From positions 2,294,001 through 2,358,000 of the forward strand of contig NZ_CP084506.1 of NCBI RefSeq assembly GCF_003113495.2: a stretch of 64,000 nucleotides of DNA, in the 5' to 3' direction. The position numbers and the translations under genes were made by a program. Shown piece after piece: positions 45,971 through 56,096 of the stretch. The stretch's first letter is position 1. The number at the start of each line of letters is the position of its first letter. The stretch comes from Edwardsiella tarda ATCC 15947 = NBRC 105688. Lineage in GTDB: Bacteria; Pseudomonadota; Gammaproteobacteria; Enterobacterales; Enterobacteriaceae. The notes under the pieces were generated by a model that saw only the letters and a program-made list of their open reading frames with translations, was not told the DNA's origin and did no database searches.

Positions 45971-46008
45971 ATGCTACCGCCCTTGGCTCTACAGCTACCA
46001 ATGCACTG
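45971..46008 (-). promoter_or_regulatory. JUMPstart element with ops site
   Basis: Read leftward it begins CAGTGCATTGGTAGCTG and ends with GGGCGGTAGCAT (45982-45971), the ops element that pauses RNA polymerase and recruits the antiterminator RfaH. The match to the 39-bp JUMPstart consensus is close along its length. It lies in the 5' leader of the rmlB transcript, so RfaH is expected to control the whole long operon. Confidence 0.92.
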
Positions 46009-46424
46009 ACCGCTCACCCATCATCCCGCTTACCTGGCTCATACCTGAGTCGCGCCACCTAATAATGTTTGTCAGAACATCATGTTAGTGACTGTTTGCT
46101 CCCTCATTATCCAGTAGGGTTAACACAACTCCCCACGCGCCAACCTAGCCAAAAGTACAGTGCCAGATTTTTATCCTTCTCGCCTGTGCAGGCAAGATGA
46201 AAAGCTAAATATTACTAAATTTTTCCGGGATCGATTGCTTTTTGGCCAAAAAAGCCTGTTCAATTAATCTTTATACCCCATAATTTTCCTGCTGACCGCT
46301 CAATAGGCAATAGATTAATGGCTTAATATATCAGATGAAATATAGAAAAAACTGAATATTTCCTCTTACATATGCGCTGGTATCGGCGTCCGCAGCCCCT
46401 CCTCCTGACGCTCATACCATGAAA

Positions 46425-46452
46425 CAAAAAAGGCAGGCCAATTGGCCTGCCT
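46425..46452 (-). terminator. Terminator of dcuC
   Basis: Perfect palindrome AGGCAGGCCAA/TTGGCCTGCCT (46431-46452) followed on the minus strand by a T run. It separates dcuC from the O-antigen operon. Confidence 0.93.
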
Positions 46453-46477
46453 GCTCATAGCGCGATTACGTATGTGC

Positions 46478-47836
46478 TTAGCGGTGTAGCGGTACCATAA
46501 ACTCGGTGGCGACGATCACCACCACCAGGCCGACCAGCACCGGCACCGAGGTACGCTTCACCACCTCGAAAGGCGAGATCTTCGCCATCCCGGAGACCGC
46601 CACCACCACACCGGAGACCGGCGATAAAGTACGCCCTAAGTTAGAAGCCTGCAACATCGGGATGGTCAGGTAGGCCGGGTTGATGCCCATCTGGCCGGAT
46701 AGCTTCGGGATCAGCTCGACAAAGGCATAGAACGGCGCGTTACCGGAGCCGGTGGTCATTGCCGCCAGCATGGTGATCACCACCAGCACCAGCATCATGA
46801 TAATCCCGCCAGTGCCGAAGGATTGCGCCAACTCGATCAGGCTACTGATAAAGCCGACGGTACTTAACCCTTGGGCGAAGACGCCGGCGGCCACCAACAG
46901 CATCACCACGCTGGCGAAGGCATCCGCCATGCCGCGGTAAGCGACCTCTAGGCCGGTATACACCTTCTTGGCATCGAAACAGCGCAGGAACTCGATCACC
47001 GAGGCCAACAGCATGCAGATCACCAACACGCTGATGATATGCAGGTGCGGGGCCCATTTACCGTCGAATACCAACACGCCGATGATCGGGGTGAATGGCA
47101 GAATGGCGTAAAAGGCGGGCGCCGTGGTCGTGATTTCGCTCACATCCAGCATCTCATGCTGCACCTGCTCCTTGCTATCCAGATAGCGCTGCCAGAAATA
47201 GTGGGCGATGGCCATGCAGACGATGGCGATCAGCGAGATCGGCAGCGTGGTCTTGAAGGCGAAGTCGATCAGCGGCATCTCGGAGGCTTTCGCCGCCAGC
47301 ACCACGTCACCGGAGGTCGGTGCCAGGATAATCGCCGCCGGCGAGGCACAGATCGCCGCCGCCGCTCCACGACTGATGCCGACGTTGACCATCACCGGGA
47401 ACAGCGTCGCCATCAGCAGTACGCCTAGCCCGGTGGCGGAGGAGACCGCCAACGACATCAGGCAGGCGACGAAGTAGGCCGCGATCATCAAAAGATAAGG
47501 TGAGTTAATGTAGCGTAACGGTCGGGAGGCCAGCTTGACCACCACATCATTGGCGCCGATGTGTGTCATATAGGCGGCAAAGCCACACAGCACCATGATC
47601 ATCATGCCGAGATCGCCGCCACGGCTCATCAGCAGAACCTTGACATATTCGACGATATCGGTCGCACGCCAACCCGTGGATTTCGCGCTCGCCGGCAGGA
47701 TGTCATGCCCCAACAACGCACTGATGATCAGCAACAGCAGACCGCCGGTCATCAACACGCCAGTGGCGGAATAACCTTTAATGATATAACGACCGACGCC
47801 AACGGCGACCACAATCCCAATCAGTAACTCAAGCAT
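46478..47836 (-). CDS. dcuC: Anaerobic C4-dicarboxylate transporter DcuC
   Basis: ATG 47836 with GAGGAAC upstream gives 452 residues (E. coli 461); an in-frame ATG four codons upstream lacks a ribosome site. About twelve to fourteen membrane helices; motifs such as SSATGLGVLLMATLFPVMV, ASPAAIILAPTSGDVVLAA and TTGSGNAPFYAFVELIP are those of the DcuC family. It exports succinate or exchanges it for fumarate during anaerobic growth. Own terminator; an FNR-like site is upstream. Confidence 0.93.
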   Translation of the reverse strand: MLELLIGIVVAVGVGRYIIKGYSATGVLMTGGLLLLIISALLGHDILPASAKSTGWRATDIVEYVKVLLMSRGGDLGMMIMVLCGFAAYMTHIGANDVVVKLASRPLRYINSPYLLMIAAYFVACLMSLAVSSATGLGVLLMATLFPVMVNVGISRGAAAAICASPAAIILAPTSGDVVLAAKASEMPLIDFAFKTTLPISLIAIVCMAIAHYFWQRYLDSKEQVQHEMLDVSEITTTAPAFYAILPFTPIIGVLVFDGKWAPHLHIISVLVICMLLASVIEFLRCFDAKKVYTGLEVAYRGMADAFASVVMLLVAAGVFAQGLSTVGFISSLIELAQSFGTGGIIMMLVLVVITMLAAMTTGSGNAPFYAFVELIPKLSGQMGINPAYLTIPMLQASNLGRTLSPVSGVVVAVSGMAKISPFEVVKRTSVPVLVGLVVVIVATEFMVPLHR

Positions 47837-47966
47837 AGTGTTCCTCAATAGGTATACGGAGGCGCAACACCTCGCGAACAGGCATTCTTCCTGCCTTTAT
47901 TGGTTGTCAATTCCCTTTGCTAGCGTTGAAACTCCTGCACTGTGCCCAAACGATAAGATTATTTTA

Positions 47967-47980
47967 CTGATATTGGTCAA
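47967..47980 (-). promoter_or_regulatory. Candidate FNR site upstream of dcuC
   Basis: On the minus strand TTGACCAATATCAG fits TTGAT-N4-ATCAA at eight of ten defined positions, 131-144 bp before the dcuC start. FNR control of dcuC is known in E. coli; this site is predicted by eye only. Confidence 0.4.
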
Positions 47981-48046
47981 GTTTTTCCGAAGTGAAATGC
48001 GTGGCAACCAGGAGAGTGTGAGCCAGGATATATTTTTATACTGAAT

Positions 48047-48076
48047 ATCTCCCCGCGACTTTCGCCATGGGGAGAT
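48047..48076 (-). terminator. Possible terminator of asmA
   Basis: An 8-bp stem ATCTCCCC/GGGGAGAT with a long loop lies about 30 bp past the asmA stop; only a mixed A/T stretch follows, so this is tentative. Confidence 0.45.
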
Positions 48077-48107
48077 CAGGTGCGGGGCGCGTAGCCCAGT
48101 GGGAACA

Positions 48108-49910
48108 CTAGCGCCGTTTCAACCAATTTTTCAGCGCATCGCGCGCCTCTTGCTCCAGCGAGCCACGCAACGCCTGCTCAACATTGAGCTGATAGTTGAG
48201 CTGTTGCCAATCGCCGTAAATATGCAGCGGGATACGCGCCTGTTGCAACAGCGCCACCAGCTCGTTATGCCCAGACCAACCTTGCAATACCTGTACCCCC
48301 AGGTTGATGTCGCAGCGCTGATTCGCCAGATCGACGCTGCCATTGCCGTTCAGATCCAACAGCGGTGACTGGCCGCTCAAGCGGTTCAACGTTAATCGGC
48401 CATCGCGAAGCGCCGCCTCGGCGCGCAGGGAATGGAAGGTGGTGAAGGTATCTAGCCGCTCGTCGGCCTGTATGCCGCGTTGGCTACGCTTCACCGCCTG
48501 CTGTACCAATTGCGCAATGTTTAACCCCTCTAGGCGGGCGTTATCGATGGTGAGGGTGCCCTCCCCCTGCCAATGGCGCAGTAGCGAGGCGGGCGCAATA
48601 CCATTGCCGCGCAGATTGGCCTCCAGCGACAAGCGGCCGTCGATAAACTCCGGCAAGGCGAACGCCTTCAGCACCGGTTGTAGGGCGAGCTGCTGCAAAC
48701 GAGGCTGTAACGTCACGCGCGGCGCTTGGTCGGCCAGGCTCTGCAGCGTACCGCTGATGGCAAAGCTCCCCTTGTCGATACGCCCATTCAGGCGCGTCAG
48801 ATCCCCTTTCCCCTGCTGGTTACTGGCCTGTAAGTCGAATCCATGGATCGTCAAGCCATGGTAGGTCAACTGATTGGCCTGAATATTCACCGCCGCGCTA
48901 AAGTCGCGTAGGAAAGGCAGATTATTATCCGCTATCGGGGCGGAAACCTGGGAGATCACCGGCGAGGGCGGCGGAGAGGTCAGCGCATCCTCTTTGGCTG
49001 CCGCCACATCGACGCCCTGCCACCCACTTAACGCATCCCAATTGAGCTTATCGGCGCGCAGTGTCACCCGGTAGTCAGGATGAGCGCCCAGCGTTGCCGC
49101 GATCTCGCCCTGGAGTTGACTGTCGTTAGCGCTCAGCGTCAGCCCGTTCAGGGTGACCGTCGCCGGCGTCGCCTGATAACTCAGCGAGGTACTCCCCTGC
49201 CCAGCAATCCCCGCCGCAGGCAAACCGGCGCCACTATAGCGATAGTCAAAATGACTGATCTGCGCCTGATACTGTTGCGGATAGTGGCGCAGATCGACGC
49301 TGGCCTCGAGGTTAACCAGGAGGTCACGCTGATCGCGGTTGATACGGCTCGAGAAGCTCAACGCGACTTGGCGCTGCGCGTTCTGATCGAGAGACAGCTG
49401 GATGTCGCGCAGGTTGATCGGCTCCCCCTCGGGGGGCTGCCAGATGACGAGGCTATCCTCTACTTTGACTTTCTGGATGTTCAGTCGCCACGCCATGTCG
49501 CTGATGGCCTCGCTACGCGCGACCGGCGAGCTGGGCGCACTGGCGACTTGCTGCGGCTCACTATCGGGACTCAGACGGATCACCGCCCCCTTCAACATCA
49601 CCTGACGCACATCCAGCTGATGCGAGAGCAGCGGCCAGAGGCGCACATCCAAGCGCATGTTGTCGGCGCTGATCAACGGCTGTAGCGCCCCATCGGCGCG
49701 TAACGACATATGATCGGTGAGGATGCTTAACTGTGGCCAGACGCGCCAGCGTAAGTCACCGTCCAACGTCAGCGTATAACCCGTTCGCTGCTGTACCTGC
49801 TTCACCATATAGGCACGGAAATCGTTGGGGTTGATCAGCAACAGCAACGCACTGAGCCCCGCCGTCACCACCACCAGCAGGATCATCAACATGGTAAGAA
49901 GTCGTCTCAT
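48108..49910 (-). CDS. asmA: AsmA family outer membrane biogenesis protein
   Basis: 600 residues (E. coli 617). One N-terminal membrane helix (LLTMLMILLVVVTAGLSALL) then a long periplasmic part of repeated beta strands. The AsmA-like N-terminal domain (NPNDFRAYMVKQVQQRTGYTL-type) and C-terminal block (GEGTLTIDNARLEGLNIAQL) fit. AsmA-like proteins are bridge-like lipid carriers between the membranes. It follows dcd by 39 bp, the order found in E. coli. Confidence 0.93.
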   Translation of the reverse strand: MRRLLTMLMILLVVVTAGLSALLLLINPNDFRAYMVKQVQQRTGYTLTLDGDLRWRVWPQLSILTDHMSLRADGALQPLISADNMRLDVRLWPLLSHQLDVRQVMLKGAVIRLSPDSEPQQVASAPSSPVARSEAISDMAWRLNIQKVKVEDSLVIWQPPEGEPINLRDIQLSLDQNAQRQVALSFSSRINRDQRDLLVNLEASVDLRHYPQQYQAQISHFDYRYSGAGLPAAGIAGQGSTSLSYQATPATVTLNGLTLSANDSQLQGEIAATLGAHPDYRVTLRADKLNWDALSGWQGVDVAAAKEDALTSPPPSPVISQVSAPIADNNLPFLRDFSAAVNIQANQLTYHGLTIHGFDLQASNQQGKGDLTRLNGRIDKGSFAISGTLQSLADQAPRVTLQPRLQQLALQPVLKAFALPEFIDGRLSLEANLRGNGIAPASLLRHWQGEGTLTIDNARLEGLNIAQLVQQAVKRSQRGIQADERLDTFTTFHSLRAEAALRDGRLTLNRLSGQSPLLDLNGNGSVDLANQRCDINLGVQVLQGWSGHNELVALLQQARIPLHIYGDWQQLNYQLNVEQALRGSLEQEARDALKNWLKRR

Positions 49911-49949
49911 GCCATCCTCAGTCTGACTCGTCCATTACAGCCCTGCGGC

Positions 49950-50531
49950 TCAGTCCTTATCGATCCGGCTGGCTACCGCGCCCTGCTGCCCCTTATACTT
50001 GGCATCTTCTCGTCGATTATAGGGGCGGGCCGCCGGGCCGGAGAGCGGTTCAAAGCTTAATGCGCCGATCGGCATGCCGGGACGCAACGCCAGCGGTAAC
50101 TTGCCGGAGTTGAAGAACTCGAGAACGATGCAGCCCTGCCAGCCGGGATCGATGCGGTGCGCCGTCACATGCACCATCAGCCCCAGACGCGCCAGCGAGG
50201 AGCGTCCATCTAACCAGCCGACCAGATCATCCGGTAGCGTCACCGACTCATAGGTCACCGCCAGCGCCAGTTCACCGGGATGCAGGAAGAAGGCCTCATC
50301 CTCGCCCAGCAGGATCTCATCGCTCATCACCCGCTCGAGCGCCTCGGCCACCTCTTGCTTGGGGCCGCTCAGATCGATATAAGGAGCGGTATGCCCCTGG
50401 AAGACGCGGAAGCGGTTTCCCAGACGGACATCGACCGTCGCCCCACTGATGCGCTCACTCGGCGGACGTGGTGTGATACTCAGGCGTCCCTCGTCTAGCC
50501 ATGCTTCAATATCGCGGTCACACAGTCTCAT
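49950..50531 (-). CDS. dcd: dCTP deaminase
   Basis: 193 residues, same as E. coli Dcd. [19 protein letters not shown] at the N-terminus, the catalytic region [20 protein letters not shown] and [16 protein letters not shown]. Deaminates dCTP to dUTP, the main source of dUMP for thymidylate in enterics. Normally it follows udk; here an EamA gene in the opposite direction separates them. Confidence 0.96.
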   Translation of the reverse strand: MRLCDRDIEAWLDEGRLSITPRPPSERISGATVDVRLGNRFRVFQGHTAPYIDLSGPKQEVAEALERVMSDEILLGEDEAFFLHPGELALAVTYESVTLPDDLVGWLDGRSSLARLGLMVHVTAHRIDPGWQGCIVLEFFNSGKLPLALRPGMPIGALSFEPLSGPAARPYNRREDAKYKGQQGAVASRIDKD

Positions 50532-50741
50532 AATCGTTCTTCTCCGTCTTATCGCTATGCAGCATGGCTGCCCATCGCCTCATCTTACCCGATTACCTAT
50601 TTTTCCGAAATGATTCAGTGACATTGGCGCTATTTTCCCCGGGGATACGAGGAGGAAGAAAAAAAATGCCGCAGGCTTTGCCGCCATCAGCATAAACCAT
50701 TAACATCATGGCGTAACCAACGTGCGTACAGGGAGAACGCC

Positions 50742-51677
50742 ATGGGCAATTTACGGCAAGGAATGGGGTATGTGTTGATCGCCGCCGCCCTCTGGGGGAG
50801 TTCGGGGGTCTGTGCGCAATATATTCTGCAAAAGACCGGCTTATCCGCCCAATGGCTGACCATGTTCCGTCTCACCTTCTCCGGCGGGATCCTGTTGGTG
50901 GTCTCCTTTCTCAACGGTGACAAGGTGTTTGCGCCGCTGACCCGGCGTCGGGATTTACTCAGCCTGCTGTGGTTTACGCTACTGGGCGCCATCATGGTGC
51001 AATTAACCTTCCTGATGACCATCGAACGCTCCAACGCCGCCACGGCGACCGTGCTGCAGTTCCTCTCGCCGACGATCATCGTCGCCTGGTTCGCGCTCGC
51101 CCGGTGCCAGCGCCCCAGCCTGGCGGTGACGCTGGCCATCGCCACCTCGCTGGCCGGAACCTTCCTGCTGGTCACCCATGGTGACCCGACCTCGCTGACC
51201 ATCTCGCGCGCCGCCCTGTTTTGGGGGATCGCCTCGGCCTTCGCCTCCGCCTTCTATACCACCTACCCTGCCGGCCTGATCGCCCGCTTCGGCACCCTGC
51301 CGATCGTCGGTTGGAGCATGCTATTGGGCGGCCTGATGTTGATGCCCTTCTTCGCCGGCGAAACCGCCCAGGTGCGCATGGATAGCGCTACCCTGCTGGC
51401 GGCGTTCTACCTGATCATCATCGGCACGGCGCTCACCTTCAGTCTCTATCTGAAGGGGGCACAGATCATCGGCGGCGCCAAGGCCGGGATACTGAGTTGT
51501 GCCGAGCCGCTGTGTAGCGCGCTACTCTCGCTGCTGTTGCTGGGGATCACCTTCGGCGTCATGGACTGGCTGGGATCGCTGTTGATCATCGCCTCGGTGT
51601 TGCTGATTTCGCGCGATGCGCGCACGCGGGAGGGAAAACTGGAGTCGCTGAGTTCAACCCAGGACGGCGCACGCTGA
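50742..51677 (+). CDS. EamA/DMT-family transporter (YicL-like)
   Basis: 311 residues with ten membrane helices in two EamA repeats ([20 protein letters not shown], then [19 protein letters not shown] in the first; [19 protein letters not shown] and [20 protein letters not shown] in the second). Likely a metabolite or amino acid exporter of the inner membrane; substrate unknown. It runs opposite to dcd and udk and so interrupts their usual adjacency. Confidence 0.88.
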   Translation: MGNLRQGMGYVLIAAALWGSSGVCAQYILQKTGLSAQWLTMFRLTFSGGILLVVSFLNGDKVFAPLTRRRDLLSLLWFTLLGAIMVQLTFLMTIERSNAATATVLQFLSPTIIVAWFALARCQRPSLAVTLAIATSLAGTFLLVTHGDPTSLTISRAALFWGIASAFASAFYTTYPAGLIARFGTLPIVGWSMLLGGLMLMPFFAGETAQVRMDSATLLAAFYLIIIGTALTFSLYLKGAQIIGGAKAGILSCAEPLCSALLSLLLLGITFGVMDWLGSLLIIASVLLISRDARTREGKLESLSSTQDGAR

Positions 51678-51713
51678 CGGAATAAAGGCCGCGCGCCACG
51701 CCGTCATTCGGTC

Positions 51714-52355
51714 TTATTCGAAGAACTGGCTAATCTTCGCCTTGAGGATATCGATGGCGATGCGGTTCTTACCGCCGCGCGGCACGATGATGTCCGCATA
51801 CTGCTTGGAGGGCTCGATAAACTGGAGGAACATCGGGCGTACGGTCTTCTGGTACTGGGCCATCACCGACTCCATGGAACGCCCACGCTCGTTGACGTCG
51901 CGCTTCATGCGGCGCATCAGGCAGATATCCAGCGGGGTGTCGACGAAAATAGAGAAGTTCAGCTCGTTGCGCAGGCGCGCATCGGTCAGTAACAGGATCC
52001 CTTCCAGGATGATCACCTTCTTCGGTTCGAGGTGGATGGTCTCTTTGACGCGCGTGTGTTCGACATAGCTATACTGCGGCAACTCGATGGCCTGGCCCGC
52101 CTTCAGCATCTGCAGATGCTGAAACAGCAGGTTATGATCCATGGCGCTCGGATGGTCATAGTTCGTCTTGACGCGCTCCTCCATGGTGAGGTGACTCTGG
52201 TCTTTATAGTAGCTATCTTCCGGGATGACACCGATATGCGCCTCACCGACCTGCTCGCGCAGCTCACGGTAGAGGGTACTGGCAATCAGACTTTTGCCTG
52301 AGGCGGATGCGCCTGTGATGCCAATAATGACGCACTGGTGGGTGTTGTCAGTCAT
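51714..52355 (-). CDS. udk: Uridine/cytidine kinase
   Basis: ATG 52355 gives [20 protein letters not shown], 213 residues, the E. coli length; the longer frame upstream is unrelated. The P-loop is GASASGKS (15-22), with [11 protein letters not shown] and FDHPSAMD-type substrate loops ([12 protein letters not shown]). Phosphorylates uridine and cytidine for pyrimidine salvage. Confidence 0.95.
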   Translation of the reverse strand: MTDNTHQCVIIGITGASASGKSLIASTLYRELREQVGEAHIGVIPEDSYYKDQSHLTMEERVKTNYDHPSAMDHNLLFQHLQMLKAGQAIELPQYSYVEHTRVKETIHLEPKKVIILEGILLLTDARLRNELNFSIFVDTPLDICLMRRMKRDVNERGRSMESVMAQYQKTVRPMFLQFIEPSKQYADIIVPRGGKNRIAIDILKAKISQFFE

Positions 52356-52489
52356 GTGTATAAGACCTGGTATGTATAAGTTCGACGGGGCAAGGCACGA
52401 AAGGATCGGGAGGACCGGTGCCAGGGACGCGGCAATTATAGGGAGTCTGCCCGGCTGACGCCAGCCCAATCGCGACGCACTCCGCGGAA

Positions 52490-52519
52490 AAAAGAACGGG
52501 CCCCCCTATGGGCGCCCGT
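52490..52519 (-). terminator. Terminator of mrp
   Basis: Minus-strand stem ACGGGCGCCC/GGGGGCCCGT (one mismatch, 52496-52519) followed by TCTTTTTT. Confidence 0.88.
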
Positions 52520-52539
52520 CATCATGCCGCATTTCCGCG

Positions 52540-53652
52540 TTAGAGTGCGCGGAAGGCGATCTCGGTCGGGATAGCCTCACCGCCCCAGTACAACTGGGCG
52601 GCCACGTCGGCGGCCAGGCGACGATAGATGGCGCTAAACTCGCTCTCCGGGCGGCTGCTGACCGTCGGCTCGCCACGATCCAGATCCTCACGCAGCGAGA
52701 TATGCAACGGCAACTGGCCGAGCAGGCGGGTATGGTACTTCTCCGCCAGCTTCTGCGCCCCGCCGGTGCCGAAGATCGGCTCATGGAAACCGCACTGGCT
52801 ACAGATATGCATGCTCATGTTCTCCACGATCCCCAATACCGGGACGTGAACCTTCTCGAACATCACAATCCCTTTCATCGCATCCAGCAGCGCGATGTCT
52901 TGCGGCGTCGTGACCACTACCGCGCCGGTCACCGGGATACTCTGTGCCAACGTCAGTTGGATGTCACCGGTACCCGGCGGCATATCCAGCACCAGGTAAT
53001 CCAGATCCGGCCATAGGGTATCTTGCAGCAACTGTAGCAGCGCCTTGCTGGCCATCGGACCGCGCCACACCATGGCGTTATCGTCCGTCACCAGATAGCC
53101 GATGGAGTTGGTCGCCAGGCCGTGCGCCATGATCGGTGCCATATGTTGGCCGTCCGGTGAGGTCGGTCGTTCATGGGCGGTGCCCAGCATGGTTGGAATG
53201 GAGGGACCGTAGACATCGGCATCCAGAATGCCCACCCGCGCCCCTTCTGCGGCCAGCGCCAGCGCCAGGTTAACGGCGGTGCTCGACTTACCGACCCCGC
53301 CCTTGCCGGAACTCACGGCGAGGATATTACGTACCCCTTTCACCCCCGGCTGATCGTTGGCCCGCTTCAGCGTGGCGATGTTGTGCGCCAAGCGCCAGGC
53401 GACGCTGCGCACTCCTGCCAGCTGCAACAACGCCGGCGTCACGGCGGCCTGCAAGGCGTCGAAACCGCTCTGCCAAGCGAAGGGCATCATCAGCTCAATG
53501 TGCAGCGCGCCATCCAACAGGGCACAGTGGTGCAACGCCTTCAGCGCGCTCAACGGGTGATTCAAGGTAGGGTGGGTAAAACCATCGAGGATCGCGCCGA
53601 CTTGCTGGCTCAGCGCCTCAGGCATGGACTGTTCATGGGATTTATTGCTCAT
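52540..53652 (-). CDS. mrp: Iron-sulfur cluster carrier protein Mrp (ApbC)
   Basis: ATG 53652 with AAAGGAG upstream gives 370 residues (E. coli 369). An N-terminal DUF59/MIP18-like domain (res 10-90) precedes a P-loop ATPase with the deviant Walker A SSGKGGVGKSS (114-124) and the cluster-binding C-x-x-C in HICSQCGFHE. It carries [4Fe-4S] clusters to apoproteins. Divergent from metG, as in E. coli. Confidence 0.95.
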   Translation of the reverse strand: MSNKSHEQSMPEALSQQVGAILDGFTHPTLNHPLSALKALHHCALLDGALHIELMMPFAWQSGFDALQAAVTPALLQLAGVRSVAWRLAHNIATLKRANDQPGVKGVRNILAVSSGKGGVGKSSTAVNLALALAAEGARVGILDADVYGPSIPTMLGTAHERPTSPDGQHMAPIMAHGLATNSIGYLVTDDNAMVWRGPMASKALLQLLQDTLWPDLDYLVLDMPPGTGDIQLTLAQSIPVTGAVVVTTPQDIALLDAMKGIVMFEKVHVPVLGIVENMSMHICSQCGFHEPIFGTGGAQKLAEKYHTRLLGQLPLHISLREDLDRGEPTVSSRPESEFSAIYRRLAADVAAQLYWGGEAIPTEIAFRAL

Positions 53653-53873
53653 CCCGGCTCCTTTATTCGTTATTATGAACAACATCGCCAGTCTACCAGA
53701 ACTGGCCGCCGATCGCGCAGGGTACGGCGGTGAATTTTGTCCACATTATTCCTATGGCTATCCTCCTCCCGGCCAGCGCCAGAATCACGGGTGCTGGCCT
53801 AGCGGCTCGCGACGCAATCGGGTAACATCAGCGGTTACCTTCTATTGTTTAACCGAGAGATACGAAATCCACT

Positions 53874-55922
53874 ATGGCTTCAGTCACTGATACAACAGGT
53901 TCACGCAAGATTCTGGTGACCTGTGCGCTCCCTTACGCTAACGGCTCCATTCACCTCGGCCACATGCTTGAGCACATCCAGGCGGACGTATGGGTGCGTT
54001 ACCAGCGAATGCGCGGCAACCAGGTGCATTTCATCTGTGCCGATGATGCGCATGGGACGCCGATCATGCTGAAGGCCCAGCAGATGGGGATCGCGCCGGA
54101 GCAGATGATCGCCGACGTCAGTCGCGAACATCAACACGACTTCGCCGATTTTCAGATCAGCTACGACAACTATCACTCGACGCACAGCGAAGAGAACCGC
54201 CAACTGGCGAGTCTGATCTATACCCGTCTGAAAGAGAACGGCTTCATTAAGAACCGCACCATCTCTCAGCTCTATGACCCGGAAAAAGGCATGTTCCTGC
54301 CGGACCGTTTCGTCAAGGGAACCTGTCCGAAGTGCCAATCAGCCGATCAGTATGGCGATAACTGCGAAGTGTGCGGCGCCACCTATAGCCCGACGGAGCT
54401 GATCAACCCGAAATCCGTGGTCTCCGGCGCGACGCCGATCCTGCGCGAGTCTGAGCACTTCTTCTTCGATCTGCCGGCCTTCGGCGCCATGTTGCAGGCC
54501 TGGACCCGCTCCGGTGCCCTACAAGAGCAGGTGGCCAACAAGATGCAGGAGTGGTTCGAGTCCGGCCTGCAACAGTGGGACATCACCCGCGACGCCCCCT
54601 ACTTTGGCTTTGAGATCCCCGATGCGCCGGGTAAATACTTCTATGTCTGGCTGGATGCGCCGATAGGCTACATGGGCTCGTTCAAGAACCTGTGCGACAA
54701 GCGCGGTGACCTGAGCTTCGACGCCTACTGGAGTAAAGAGAGCGACGCCGAGCTGTATCACTTTATCGGTAAGGATATCGTCTACTTCCACAGCCTGTTC
54801 TGGCCGGCGATGCTCGAAGGCAGCGGCTTCCGTAAACCGAGCAACGTCTTCGTCCACGGCTATGTCACCGTCAACGGCGCCAAGATGTCCAAGTCGCGTG
54901 GTACCTTCATTCAGGCCCGCACCTATCTGAACCACCTGGATCCGGATTGTCTGCGTTACTACTACGCCGCCAAACTCTCCGCCCGCATCGACGACATCGA
55001 TCTCAACCTGGAGGACTTCGTCCAGCGCGTCAATGCCGATATCGTCAACAAGGTGGTGAACCTGGCCTCACGCAACGCCGGCTTTATCACCAAGCGTTTC
55101 GCCGGTCAGCTCTCCACTACCCTGGCCGATCCGGCGCTGTATCAGACCTTTGTCGATGCCGCCACGGAGATCGCCCAAGCCTATGAGGCGCGCGAGTCGG
55201 GCAAGGCGATTCGCGAAATCATGGCGCTGGCCGATCTGGCTAACCGCTATGTCGATGAGCAGGCACCTTGGGTGGTCGCCAAACAGGAGGGGCGTGACGC
55301 CGATCTGCAGGCGATTTGCACCATGGGGTTGAACCTGTTCCGCGTCCTGATGACCTATCTCAAGCCGGTATTGCCGGCGTTGAGCGCTCGCAGCGAGGCG
55401 TTCCTCAATAGCGAACTGCAGTGGGATGCCATCGCCACCCCGCTGCTCGGCCACCAGGTTAACCCGTTCAAGGCCCTGTTTAACCGCATCGAAATGGCGA
55501 AGGTTGAGGCCATGATCGAAGAGGGTAAACAGGCCGCCGCCGCCGCGGCTAAACCCGCCCTCAGCGGCCCGCTGGCTGACGATCCGATCCAGGACACCAT
55601 CACCTTCGACGACTTCGCCAAGGTGGATATGCGCATCGCCCAGATCGTCAGTGCCGATCTGGTAGAAGGCTCCGATAAGCTGCTGAAGCTGCAACTGGAT
55701 CTCGGCGGCGAGCTGCGCCAAGTCTTCTCCGGTATCCGTAGCGCGTATCCGGATCCGCAGGCGCTGGTCGGCCGTCTGACGGTGATGGTCGCCAACCTGG
55801 CGCCGCGTAAGATGCGCTTCGGTATCTCCGAGGGGATGGTGATGGCCGCGGGCCCAGGCGGGAAGGATATCTTCCTGCTCAGCCCGGATTGTGGCGCACA
55901 GCCGGGTCAGCAAGTGAAGTGA
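53874..55922 (+). CDS. metG: Methionyl-tRNA synthetase
   Basis: 682 residues (E. coli 677). Class I signatures HLGH (27-30, in [10 protein letters not shown]) and KMSKS (in [11 protein letters not shown]); a zinc knuckle CPKC...CEVC in the connective peptide; and a C-terminal OB-fold tRNA-binding domain ([20 protein letters not shown]) that dimerises. Charges tRNA-Met. Ends in a strong hairpin. Confidence 0.98.
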   Translation: MASVTDTTGSRKILVTCALPYANGSIHLGHMLEHIQADVWVRYQRMRGNQVHFICADDAHGTPIMLKAQQMGIAPEQMIADVSREHQHDFADFQISYDNYHSTHSEENRQLASLIYTRLKENGFIKNRTISQLYDPEKGMFLPDRFVKGTCPKCQSADQYGDNCEVCGATYSPTELINPKSVVSGATPILRESEHFFFDLPAFGAMLQAWTRSGALQEQVANKMQEWFESGLQQWDITRDAPYFGFEIPDAPGKYFYVWLDAPIGYMGSFKNLCDKRGDLSFDAYWSKESDAELYHFIGKDIVYFHSLFWPAMLEGSGFRKPSNVFVHGYVTVNGAKMSKSRGTFIQARTYLNHLDPDCLRYYYAAKLSARIDDIDLNLEDFVQRVNADIVNKVVNLASRNAGFITKRFAGQLSTTLADPALYQTFVDAATEIAQAYEARESGKAIREIMALADLANRYVDEQAPWVVAKQEGRDADLQAICTMGLNLFRVLMTYLKPVLPALSARSEAFLNSELQWDAIATPLLGHQVNPFKALFNRIEMAKVEAMIEEGKQAAAAAAKPALSGPLADDPIQDTITFDDFAKVDMRIAQIVSADLVEGSDKLLKLQLDLGGELRQVFSGIRSAYPDPQALVGRLTVMVANLAPRKMRFGISEGMVMAAGPGGKDIFLLSPDCGAQPGQQVK

Positions 55923-55929
55923 TCCATTG

Positions 55930-55965
55930 AGCCAAGCACCTCCCTACGCGGAGGTGCTTGGCTTT
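55930..55965 (+). terminator. Terminator of metG
   Basis: A 14-bp perfect stem, AGCCAAGCACCTCC/GGAGGTGCTTGGCT (55930-55963), begins seven bases after the stop, followed by a short TTG tail. Confidence 0.82.
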
Positions 55966-56096
55966 GCTAGCATATATAACTTATCTAGTTTTTCCAGGGA
56001 AGGCATCAAGCTCATCACAACTTAAGAGAAGCTACGTAGACTAGATCAATAAAACAGCCACGTTCAGGTGGTTATAAAAATTATCGATAAATAATT

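Larger units (their letters stand above)
45909..46477. other. Leader region of the O-antigen operon, between rmlB and dcuC
   Basis: 569 bp without a gene. It holds the JUMPstart element (45971-46008), a near-perfect AT-rich palindrome GCTTTTTGGCCAAAAAAGC (46237-46255) and the dcuC terminator (46425-46452). The O-antigen promoter should lie between the latter two and JUMPstart, but I find no confident -35/-10 pair. Confidence 0.65.

Noticed and set aside
55068..55913. 281-codon open frame on the minus strand opposite metG
   Set aside because: Shadow of metG; no recognisable motifs and no upstream ribosome site.
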